Positions 22,242 through 31,901 of a stretch of 64,000 nt of DNA are shown piece by piece (positions within the stretch are counted from its first letter, which is position 1; each line of letters opens with the position of its first letter). The DNA is from Agrocybe praecox. Its lineage: Eukaryota > Basidiomycota > Agaricomycetes > Agaricales > Agrocybaceae. The stretch is from NCBI GenBank assembly GCA_964017145.1, contig OZ024841.1, forward strand, positions 1,116,001-1,180,000. Reading direction: 5' to 3'. The notes beneath the pieces are model-generated. The model ran no database searches. It was not told the DNA's origin and saw only the letters and a list, made by a program, of their open reading frames with translations. The position numbers and the translations under genes were made by a program.

Positions 22242-25200
22242 ATGGACGCTACAATTAAAAACCTGGGGGTTAACGTCCTCCTTGGAATCGCTCGAAAGCA
22301 TTCTGTTGTCCACATTGACATTGCACGCTCAAGGCCCAAACTTGTCGACCACATCAAATCGCTCGCTCCCGATGTGAAGCAAAAAATACAAGAAGATATG
22401 GACGCCGCACTTCAAAGTGGTCTAAAAAAGAACACGCGGAAGAAGAAGGAGACAACCAAGCCGTCTAAGATCCAGATGGCGTCTCCACCCAATCCATCCA
22501 CAAACATTAATGATTCATCCATGAACACCAACAATTCTTTAACAAACATCAATAATCCTTCCCTGAACGCCAATAATCCATCCGCAAAATCTAATCTTGA
22601 GGAAGTGTACGCCGTAAAGGAAGACCGGGTCCAGGACATTCTTGAAAGTTCGTTCATGTGTCCTGTAGCCAAGGACATTATGGTGAAAAAGATTGGCCAA
22701 TTTATCAACACAACCAATAATGCTGTGCTCACCTCCAAAACATGTGGAGCATGCACAAGACTTCTTCTAATTGCAGAAATGTTGCTGTTAACCCTGGACA
22801 ACATACCCAATGGCGTACATTTGCATCCGGAAACTCCTCATGCCAGCCAAAAACTACGTAACGGGATGCTGCTGCATGAAGATGCATTTGAGGAAGACGA
22901 CCGTTTGTGGATATGCAGAGAGTGTTTGCACAGTCTTGAGAAGGATAAGCGCCCAGGACTATCCTTGGCCAACGACATGTGGATCGGTGACATCCCAACA
23001 GAGCTTAAAGGGCTAACTCTGCCTGAGCGAATGCTAATCGCAAAGTACTTCCCGGCGGCGTACGTTGTAAAACTTTATCCTAAGCAGAAAGGAGCAAAGT
23101 CATGGGATAAGAATCTTCTCCATAGCGAATTGAAGGGAAACGTATCCACCTACCGTCTCGACACTGAACAAGTAGCATCTATGATCGACGGACGACAGTT
23201 TCCCCGCCCTATACGAATTCTGTCTGCAACAATTGGTGTAACATTTGTTGGCCCAAAAGGATTGCAAGAGTCGACGATGCCAGCGATGTTCCGCGTAAGA
23301 AGGTGGAGAGTGCATGAAGTGTTGCTCTGGCTCAAGGCAAACAACACAATATATTCAGACATAGAAATATCAGACACGTTACTCTCAGAACTACCTGAAG
23401 ACGGGATACCCCAGGAAATAACACTGGCCGTCAAACATTCAGAAGACATCGCAGCTGTGGAAAGAGAACAGGCAGGCTATGTTCCAGAAGATGATCCAGG
23501 AATTTTGCCTCAAGGTACACAATATTTCAGTGTAAAGATCAAACAACTGATAGTATCACTGATGTCTCGCCTATACAGACAATTTGGAAACTATGTTAGA
23601 AAACGCAGGACTGATATCAATGGAAGACGAAGATGACGTACAGGGAGGAGGTAAGATCCCAAATTGCATGCTCGTGAATGTCACTATGACCATGCTAATC
23701 CCACAATATTCCAGTAACCCATCGTGAAGTCGAACCAGACGTGTTTCCGCTCCAGTCATTAGGCGTGGTCGACGTGAATGGGAACGACATAACAGATACA
23801 GAGCTCATGGGACACGCGCTTGCAAATTCGGGACTGAGAGTGGCGCAGATACCGGAAAACTTCAATATTCAACGAGGAAGCGCCTTTGTAAATGAATATC
23901 AGCGAAAGGACCCTGTGACAGGGGAACGCAACGATGGCGGTCCAAGTAACCCTAATCACTTACTAGGCAGCTTCCCAATCCTATTTCCATACGGGCGTGG
24001 GGGTTTCGAGACCAGACGACCAACAAATGTTCCATACGAGGCGCACGCAAGATGGGCGATGCAATATAGCGATAAACGTTTCTGGCGAGACCTCCAGTTC
24101 CCATACCAAGTATTTGGTGTATGCCAGAAAAGACAGGTCTGCAGATCCGCTATACTGCAAATGAAGAAGTCAGCCTTCAATCGAAAAATGGAACTAATTT
24201 CGACACTTACTTCAAAGCATTTACTGGATGCCAGCCAGGAAGAAATGAGAAAAGTAACTTTCTCTAATCCAGCAGTCAGAGCCCTGCGTCAGGAAATCAG
24301 TGCTATACGAACAAAAGTGAAAGGGACAGACGAAGCCAGACACCATGTACGATCGAAAGTGTGGGGAACAAACACTGTATGCAACGCACCTGCGATATGG
24401 GCCACTATCAACCCCGGCGACACCCAAGATCCTATAGCCCAAGTACTAGTAGGAGAGGATATCGATTTGGACGACTTTTGCAACACGGCGGGACCCGACA
24501 CTAATAAACGTGCAATAAACATTGCAGGAGACCCATATGCCTCGGCACAATTTTTCCATCTAATCGTAAAATGTGTGTATGAGGTCCTTTTCGGCATAAA
24601 GAAGAAACGAGAGGGCAAGATTGAGCGGGAGGAGGGGATACTAGGCGAGGTGCAGTGCTATATTGGAACGGTTGAAGCACAAGGACGAGGGTCATTACAC
24701 CTTCACACGCTTATTTGGCTTAAAGACACACCTGCCGCCCACGAGATGAAAGCGGCATTACAGTCAGGAGCCTTCCGAGAGAAAGTGAAGAAATACATTG
24801 GGACCATAATACGTGCAGATCTTGACGGAAGAAATAAACAACAAATTCTGGAAATTCCCAAAGAAAAAGGAATAACTTACTCGCGACCCATAGACCCACG
24901 CAAAAGTTCTGAAGCAAACGCCGAAAGGGAAGAGCAGAAGCTCGCAAGAGCACTCCAGTTCCACCAGTGTACTCCGGCAGCATGTCTCAAGTTAGTTAAA
25001 GGACGACTGCAGTGTAAGCGACGTGCACCATTTCCTGAGGCCGAGAATGACTGGATAGATGAAGAAGGAGAGTGGGGACCAAAGCGGACATGCGGATATC
25101 TCAATAACTGGAACTCTACAATAATGAGAACATGCAGATGCAACCATGACGTGAAACTTATGATGAGCGGAAAGGATACTGCGACAGTCGTTCACTATGT

Positions 25201-28200
25201 AGCCAATTATACCACCAAAAAACAAGCAACATCCTACAACGTCTCAGCTCTCTTGGCCAAAAAACTAGCGTTCCACAACACGATAGAAAGAAAGACGGCA
25301 CAGAGCGACATTGCCGACACAAACAAGCGACTTATCCAACGGTGTGCAAATTCACTCGCACGATATAGGGAATTTAGCGCACCCGAGATAATAAGTTACA
25401 TTATGGGATGGCCAGATGTATATGAATCCCACTATTACACAGCCATCTTTCTCGACCCTATATACCATTCAATCAAGCAAACATTCATAGGAATTGGACA
25501 AAGAAGGTGAGACAAAAATCCTTCGTTGCATGACATAGTATAGTAGAAATAACACGCAACTTTTGTTCGCAGAGAGGACACGAGAGAAAGCGAGGGCGAC
25601 TGGGAACCAACAGGAATTGTGACAATCGTGGACGGACACATAGACCTTTGAGACCAGTTGCGAGATTACAAGTACAGAGGAGAGGTGCTGGAGGAGATGA
25701 ATCTGTTTGATTTCGTGTTAAACACATATGAGGGTGAAATTGAAAAGGGAAACGAGGACAGACCGGCCGACGCCAACACAGCAGATGAGAGTAGACAACC
25801 TCGACGAGGAAGACCATCCAGTACACGTATACCCTACCAGATACCGGCCAAAAAGAAAAACTGATGTCGGGTGGTGCGTTCTTCAGGCCATGAAACATTG
25901 CCAAGGTTTGTGGGCCGGTGGGTGGGTCGAAACAACAGCAAGATTGAACATGAGAGGGACATGTACCATGCCACGATGCTGATGCTGCTGCAACCATGGC
26001 GCGAAATCAAAGATATCAAATCAGCAAATGAAACCTTCGAGGATGCATTCAACCAAATGATAGCGCAGGGAAACAGGCGGGTACACACCGTAATTTTCAA
26101 CCTGCAATATTACTACGAATGCTCAGACGGGGCAAAGGCAAGAAGAGACGAAGAAAAACTCACGGAAACAAGAAAGCCCCTGGAGCTCGAACTCGAACAA
26201 ACCGAAGAAGAAATAATACAATCAATGCAGGAAGCTGATGGCGAATACAGAACATACGAAGAAGAGGAACCCACCGAATTGGACATTGAGCAAGCCCTTA
26301 TTATGCAAACGTCGGCAAGAGACAGATTGCATGCGGAGAAGGCGGTACAGCGAGGCGAAGATGTAGGATTTTTCCGTCCAGAAGACAGTCCTACTGAGTG
26401 GGCTGAAACGGCACAGGTGGCAACGGCTGACGACATCGATCAGATCAACACCTGGAATAAGCAACTGAAAGCAACAACACGAAATCAGCTCATCGAGACA
26501 GGAACGATAGACTTGTCAAACTTACCAAATATTCCAATAGAGGTAAACACCCGTAGACATGCAGGTGCCTCAGACGTCCAACCTACAGTAACCGAAGCCA
26601 CAAACAGAAGCGTCACACACGGCGAAAATGAAACACGACCAAAACTTGGGATGCTGAACGAAGAACAAAGGCAAGCACACGACATAATCGAGCATAAACT
26701 AAAAGATATAATGGCTGGTAAGCGATCAAAAATTACACATTATGGAGCTCAGTGCATAGCCAAATACTCAATGTACATATTACAGGACAAGAAAGCGAGC
26801 AACTGTTGATGATAGTCCTTGGACAGGGAGGCACCGGGAAGTCGACATTAATAGGTGCCATTACTGAGACATTCACGTACTATGGGCAAAGCGACAAGTT
26901 AGCAAAATGTGCAACCACGGGCATAGCGGCGACAGCCATAGGCGCGCAGACACTGCATTCATGGGTTGGACTCCCTGTCCGGACAAAGAAGTCAGATGAC
27001 TGGCTCGACAAGACGACAAAAGCAAACGAAGAAAAAAGGCGGAAGAACCTTGTTGGAAAAGAGATAACTTTGCTCGACGAAGTTTCTATGCTCGAAAAGA
27101 AATCCATGTTCTGCTGGTCAGAAATCGTAAGCAATACTTGGGCAAAAGCAGGATACGGCAAGGCAGACAAACCATTTGGAGGGGCAAATATTGTATTATT
27201 CGGGGATTTCCATCAATTTCCTCCTGTCGGCAACTCAACCGGAGCACTGTACGTTCATAACGAGGGCGACGAAAAGAGGCCAAGACTCGGGAGGGAGATA
27301 TTCCTACAATTTTCGAAAGTGGTAATATTGACGAAGCAGATTAGAGTGAAAGATAAAGTATGGATCGAACTACTCAACAAGCTACGTGTCGGTCAGTGCA
27401 CTGAAAAAGACCTGGATATCATTTGAAGCATAAGCCTCATCGAGCCCGACTGCGACATCCCCAATTTTGCCGAGAGCCCATGGAGTGATGCGATTCTCGT
27501 AACACCTCGGCATTCTGTTCGCGAAAAATGGAACGAAGAGGCTGTTAAAAAGCACTGCATGAAGACTGGAAACAGGCAGTACATTGTAGCAGCGGAGGAC
27601 ATCGAAAAAGGGACGCCAGAAGGAGTGTTGAATCTAGAGGCAAGGCTGGCAATTGCGCAAACTCCTGAGAAATCTACGGGAAAGCTAAAAGGACAGATAT
27701 CACTGGCAATCGGTATGAAGGTCATGGTGTTGATCAATATGGCAACGGAAGCGGACATCGCCAACGGGACGCGCGGAACAATTACAAAAATTTTATTGGA
27801 CGAAAGGGAGGGTACATTGAAAGAAGAAGACGGGTCTATAAGGCTGCAATACCCACCTCAAATGGTTCTCTTCAAACCCGACCAAGACACAAACATAAAA
27901 TTCGACGGCATTCCAGAGGGACACATTCCAATATGTCCCTCTACTGTCTCGTTCACAGTAACCGGGAGAAGTAAAAGAACCTATAAAGTCATAAGAAGGC
28001 AGTATGCAATGACAGCGGGATACACATTTACTGATTACAAAGCACAGGGCCAGACCATCGAGTATGTGATCATCGACATAGCGCCCCCGCCCACAGGAAC
28101 ATTTTCGGCATTCGGGGTATATGTGGCCCTTTCAAGAAGTCGAGGGCGAGATACCATACATATACTGAGGGACTTTAAGGAAGACCTGTTTCAACACCAC

Positions 28201-28290
28201 CCATCCGAGGAGCTGAGAAAGGATATGATACGGCTAGAATCATTGAACGAAGAAACTAAAAAGTGGTGGGCAAAAGTCAGCACTTTATAA
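22242..28290 (+). pseudogene. Helitron RepHel protein (HUH endonuclease + PIF1-like helicase), three in-frame stops
   Basis: Exons 22242-23514, 23579-23650, 23715-25506, 25573-26717 and 26786-28290 sum to 5,787 bases (1,928 codons), all in phase. The N-terminal region has Cys-rich zinc-binding motifs (KTCGACTR, WICRECL), then the DUF6570-like region. The Helitron N-terminal Rep domain carries the HUH motif GRGSLHLHT (HLH at 24698-24706, about residue 777). A catalytic-tyrosine block VHYVANYTTKKQ lies near residue 942. The helicase has Walker A GQGGTGKST (about residue 1440), Walker B LLDEVSML and a C-terminal YVALSRSRG block. TGA codons interrupt it at 25649, 25862 and 27424; CGA would restore arginine at each. 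The protein nicks, unwinds and copies the element by rolling-circle transposition. This copy cannot make a full-length product. Confidence 0.92.
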
Positions 28291-28299
28291 CAGTACCAT

Positions 28300-28760
28300 C
28301 AAAGAGCGAACACTGTTACACACCTTTACAAACATAATTGAATATAGCTGTGCAGAATAGAGCCTATAGGAACGTGAATTCGGAACATAGCCGTGTAGAA
28401 TAGAGCCTATAGGAATGTGAATTCGCCGGAAACACGTAGATTTTATATTTGTAAGTGTTTGAAGCGGAGGTAGCAAAAGATACTGGTCGTTGTCAAGTCG
28501 TTGTGAGGGCAAAACCTGTAGGAGGTGTTTGTAGGTGTTTGATTCAAAAGCAGCAGAGAATACGAGTCTTAACGAGGGTAAAATCCTTAGTGACATGTTT
28601 GTAGCTGTTTGATTCCAAAGCAGCAGAAAATACGAATCTTAGTGAGGGTGAATTTCTTAGTGGGCTGTTTGTAGCTGTTTGTTTTGGAAGCAGCAGAAAA
28701 TACAGTTACTATATATGGTGAATTTTGACCGTGGGGAGCCTTACTTTCAGCAAGGCCATC
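28300..28760 (+). repeat. Tandem repeats downstream of RepHel (43-base and about 69-base units)
   Basis: Two copies of a 43-base unit containing AGAATAGAGCCTATAGGAA lie at about 28350-28425. They are followed by about four units of roughly 69 bases, each built around GTTTGTAGCTGTTTGATTC and AGCAGCAGAAAATACGA, at 28450-28710. They lie between the RepHel stop and the inferred 3' end of the Helitron. A short GCCTT/AAGGC hairpin sits at 28737-28756. Confidence 0.7.
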
Positions 28761-28945
28761 TGACAACTGAGTGAAACCGTTCAGAACTGCTCAGACCCAC
28801 AGTCAGATCACATGACCAAAGGCTTCACAATTAAAGAAAAATGCAGTGGAGACACCGGGAATCGAACCCAGAGCCTTGCCAGAGGTCATGTGATATAACT
28901 ATGGACACTCATCTGACTGCACCATAGAGACTTTGATAGTTAACT
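28758..28945 (-). repeat. tRNA-derived SINE-like block, copy 1
   Basis: On the minus strand there is an A-box-like TGGTGCAGTCAGATGAG and, about 60 bases on, a perfect B box GGTTCGATTCC (complement at 28857-28869). Then comes a non-tRNA tail rich in CTGAGCAGTTCTGAACGG. The 5' end cannot pair with GTGTCTCC to make an acceptor stem, so this is not a working tRNA. A second copy is at 60083-60262. Both sit at the same place within the same larger repeat family. Confidence 0.7.
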
Positions 28946-29269
28946 ATCTAAAGGTAGCCATATACCTTTATATGTTTTATTTTATTTATTTTGTGGTTAT
29001 TTTGTCATTTCTGCCAAAACCGTAACATATTACGTCACATTTAATGTTCGATAAATATATTTCGAATATTTTAGGAATTATCGTGATTTTTTCATAATTT
29101 TAGGAGGTCCATGTGACATACAAACGACAATTTTTGTAAAATTCCCAAAATAGATGTCCGGGCCACTGCGGAAATTGCCGGCACAGCCACAACCTTCTGC
29201 CCTTGCCGCGTCATCAATGTTTGCTTTCTTCCTGACCACTACCACCATCCACCCACCCTCTGCCACCAC

Positions 29270-29710
29270 CACATTCCGTCGCCACCACGCCACAACGCCA
29301 ACAACGACGTCCACGACGACGATAACGCCAACGACGGTGCCAGCAACGACGCCAACAACAACGACAATGCCAGCAACGACGCCAACACCAGTGACGACGA
29401 CACAACGACGACGACACGTCAGCGCAGACGACGCCAACGACGACACGGCGACGACACGCACGTCGACGACAACGACGCAACGACAACGATACGACGGTGA
29501 CAACGACAACGACGCCACGCCAATGACGATATGACGACACGAGCGATGACGCCACGCCAACGCCAACGACGACATAGGACAACTCGGCGACGACACGCAC
29601 GTCAGCGACAACAACAACAACGACACGACGACGGGGCGATGACGGTGACGACAACAACACGAGCGATGACGACAACACGAGCAACGACGACAACACGAGC
29701 AACCAGCCAG
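29270..29710. repeat. ACGACGCCA-type minisatellite
   Basis: Imperfect units of ACGACGCCAACGACGACA over about 440 bases, in the same context as arrays at 47580-47960 and 60620-60860. All three are followed by a shared GGGGCAAGGGCGTGACGTGG block. It gives spurious Thr-rich frames. Confidence 0.7.
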
Positions 29711-29712
29711 TG

Positions 29713-30553
29713 CAGACAGATTTATGCATCAAGTTCTGGTAATTGCCCAATTAAGGTGATGCATCCACAGTGGCTATGGCCTAGTGGCCCAAATTCATGT
29801 ATCAAGCCCTCTGGCTGGCTTATTGTGACTGTTTGTGACTTATCACCTGATAGTCATGTGTTTATATTTGATGGGATCAATATCCATGCACATGACTTTT
29901 TGCTTGCCTCTATTTACATGTTTGGGCTCCACTCATATGTTTATATGGCCTCAAATACAAATAAATAATAAATAATAATGTCAGCAGGCAGGGGCAGGCA
30001 TGATACAAAACAAAAAAGGCCTTTGAGTGATGTCACATCCAAACAACCCAATAAGGCAAGAGGACTTTGGACTTTGAGATTTTGAGATAAAGGCCTTTCA
30101 TGCATGATAGATGGGACTGAGATAAGACTAGATAAAAGATAAATCTATTTTTAGCCCGATCTATTTTTAGAACACTTTACATATTTGGTTAGTTCAAGCC
30201 TAAACTGGTATAGCACACATTTTTTGATGATTTTAGAATTTATTTTTGGCTTGCTATAAATATTTCAATCTTTTATTTTGATTTGTATCTGGCTTTCCGC
30301 GGATATTTTGCGTTTTGTGGCTGAACGGTTGATGATTATGTAATAAAAAATATTTAGCATAGCTTTTGAATTTTTCTCTACAACTTTGATTTTTTGGTGG
30401 CTATGCACTAAATCACATGACTTTCACATGACTACAGCTCTCTAGTCACTGTCGGTCACCCTGATACATGACTTTGGGCATTGTGGCCATTTCCACTGTG
30501 GATGCATCACCTTAATTGGGCAACTACCAGGAACTCATGCATGATTCTGTCAG
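29713..30553. mobile_element. MITE-like element C
   Basis: 841 bases with inverted ends, CAGACAGATTTATGCATCAAG on the left and a matching complement on the right. It shares inner blocks (GGTGATGCATCCACAG and ACATGTAAATAGAGGCAA, inverted) with elements A and B. TA follows the right end; TG precedes the left end, probably a mutated TA. It has inserted into the minisatellite, so it is younger than that array. Confidence 0.75.
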
Positions 30554-31234
30554 TAGTTAGTGGAGCAACGACGACAACACGAGCGACGGGGCAATGACGG
30601 TGACGACAACAACGACTCGCTATCGCCAACGCCAATGACACGCCAACGACGAATGCCAGCAAACGAGGCGGCGGCCTTGGGGGCAAGGGTGTGACGTGGC
30701 GAGGTGAGGGGCGGGGCATTTAGGACGATGACCAGGTGAGTACCCCTCCGTTTTCTCGCTCCCCGCCCCTGTCCATAGGCTAGGCCTCTATCCCTCCTCT
30801 CCCATCCCCTTCCTCCTCCCCACCCACTTCCCTTCTCTTCCCTATCCCCTCCCATCTCCTCTTCCCTCTATCCTCCCCTTTCCATACTCCCTTCCCCCCT
30901 TTTTCTCCAATTAAAAATAAGTATATAAGTATATAAACATCATGTATATTATGCATTTTCTTAATTAATTGATTTTCGCTTTTTTATATGTTTTTTTGTG
31001 TGATTCCTATGTTTTTGGTGAATGTTATGTTTTTTTAAACATAAGTAACATTGCATAAAACATGCAAACAGCAAGTTTCCACTAAGTTGGACAGGATTCT
31101 GGATGGAGTCCAGGTCAGAAACACTTGGTAATGGTCAGAAACACTTAGTAATGGTCAGTTCTGCTCAGACTCAGTCAGACCCACTTGTTTCTGGTCAGAA
31201 CCGGTTGGTAGTCGTGGGGCAGAGTAAAGTACTG

Positions 31235-31242
31235 GTCTTCTT
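31235..31242. repeat. Target-site duplication, right copy (GTCTTCTT)
   Basis: This is the partner of 15481-15488. Next to it the interrupted gene resumes in frame on the minus strand. Confidence 0.85.
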
Positions 31243-31901
31243 TGGGCTCTTCTGGATGCAAAAGATCGTCATCCTGGTCACCACCAAGAGAGTCTGCCAG
31301 GTTGGCTTCATCCTGATCAAGAACATGTGGGCGCTTAGCTCTGAGGCCAACTGAAGGTCGAGACTTAGGACTGTCGTCCTCATCTTCTGATGATTCAGCT
31401 GAGGATTCATTATCCCTAGCATCTTGATTTCTCTTGTGTATGCCTATTAAAAGCAAGCATTGAAATTTAGAATTGAGAAAGAAAAAGAAAACACACCTTT
31501 CACTTTAAGTTCCTCTGCAGCTTTCTCGCTCTGCTTTTTTTGTTTCATTAAATTATTGAATGCTTTTGCCATGGCAGGAGTAAAGTCAGGACTGGCTTTA
31601 TTTCCAGAGTGTGTCTTTCCAGGGGTCTTGCAGGGGCCTTTTTCCGATGTCGACTTTTTGGGCTTTGCTTGTTTCTGTGCATTGGGCATCCTGGAGACGT
31701 AATGAAATAATGAAATAAGACAAGAAGGTTGTGGTAGTAGGCAAAAGCGAACACAGAACATGAAACAGGAGAATGAAAATTGGCTATGTCAAACATGGAA
31801 CAAAGTGTCAAATATGGAACAAACTTTGTTAAACAAAAGCTAGGAAATACGACTACTACTCTAAGTAAGATTCATTAATGAATAAAGTCTATGTTGTGAC
31901 C

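Larger units (their letters stand above)
15693..28758. mobile_element. 13-kb Helitron (RepHel) with opposite-strand cargo genes
   Basis: The ends are inferred by comparison with the uninterrupted repeat at 60075-60090. There CCCTATCTGAC is continuous; here CCCTA/T is at 15691-15693 and ATCTGAC starts at 28758, so insertion was at A^T or duplicated AT. The RepHel gene is at 22242-28290 (+). Near the right end a hairpin, GCCTT...AAGGC, ends at the boundary, and CAGCAAGGCC there is the inverse of GGCCTTGCTG at 15717-15726, about 23 bases inside the left end. An offset inverted repeat like this recalls Helentron/Helitron2 ends. TC and CTRR termini of classic Helitrons are not seen. The minus-strand genes at 15891-22052 lie wholly inside. 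Confidence 0.65.
15489..31234. mobile_element. 15.7-kb composite DNA element with imperfect TIRs
   Basis: The left end reads GAGGTCTTTACTCTGAGCCAC and the right end, complemented, reads CAGTACTTTACTCTGCCCCAC: an imperfect TIR sharing CTTTACTCTG. An 8-base duplication GTCTTCTT lies outside. Both subterminal zones (15500-15690 and 31110-31215) hold many TGGTCAGA/TCTGAGCAG motifs, as DNA transposon ends often do. Other copies of the left end (59879) and right end (48688) occur in the window. In the copy at 59879 the sequence goes straight from the left zone to the tRNA-like block; here that junction is split by the 13-kb Helitron. No transposase of its own is present. Confidence 0.8.
13875..31689 (-). 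pseudogene. DUF6532-like gene split by a 15.7-kb insertion
   Basis: The 5' part starts at ATG 31689. Exon 1 is 31689-31497 (lysine-rich) and exon 2 runs 31443-31243 (acidic, Ser-rich). The 3' part resumes at 15488 and continues through several exons to a TAA at 13875. Removing 15489-31234 and one copy of GTCTTCTT joins the halves in frame (reading EEPKED then SPSKGN). The C-terminal half has blocks such as MDLLKQAVSTPILKKI, LITGHYGLPGEF and YGNPIIGEAIHQQWF, similar to the DUF6532 domain of basidiomycetes, whose role is unknown. Some downstream splice junctions have decayed: near 14340 the donor reads CTAAG, and one exon near 14700 does not stay in phase. It sits directly downstream of the TET/JBP gene on the same strand. 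Confidence 0.7.

Noticed and set aside
28855..28945. A functional tRNA gene on the minus strand
   Set aside because: The B box is perfect, but the 5' side cannot pair with the 3' side to form an acceptor stem and the spacing is irregular; it fits a tRNA-derived repeat better.
29078..29968. Overlapping long frames through the ACGACGCC minisatellite
   Set aside because: All frames are open because the short repeat has no stop codon; the same happens at 47.6 and 60.6 kb.
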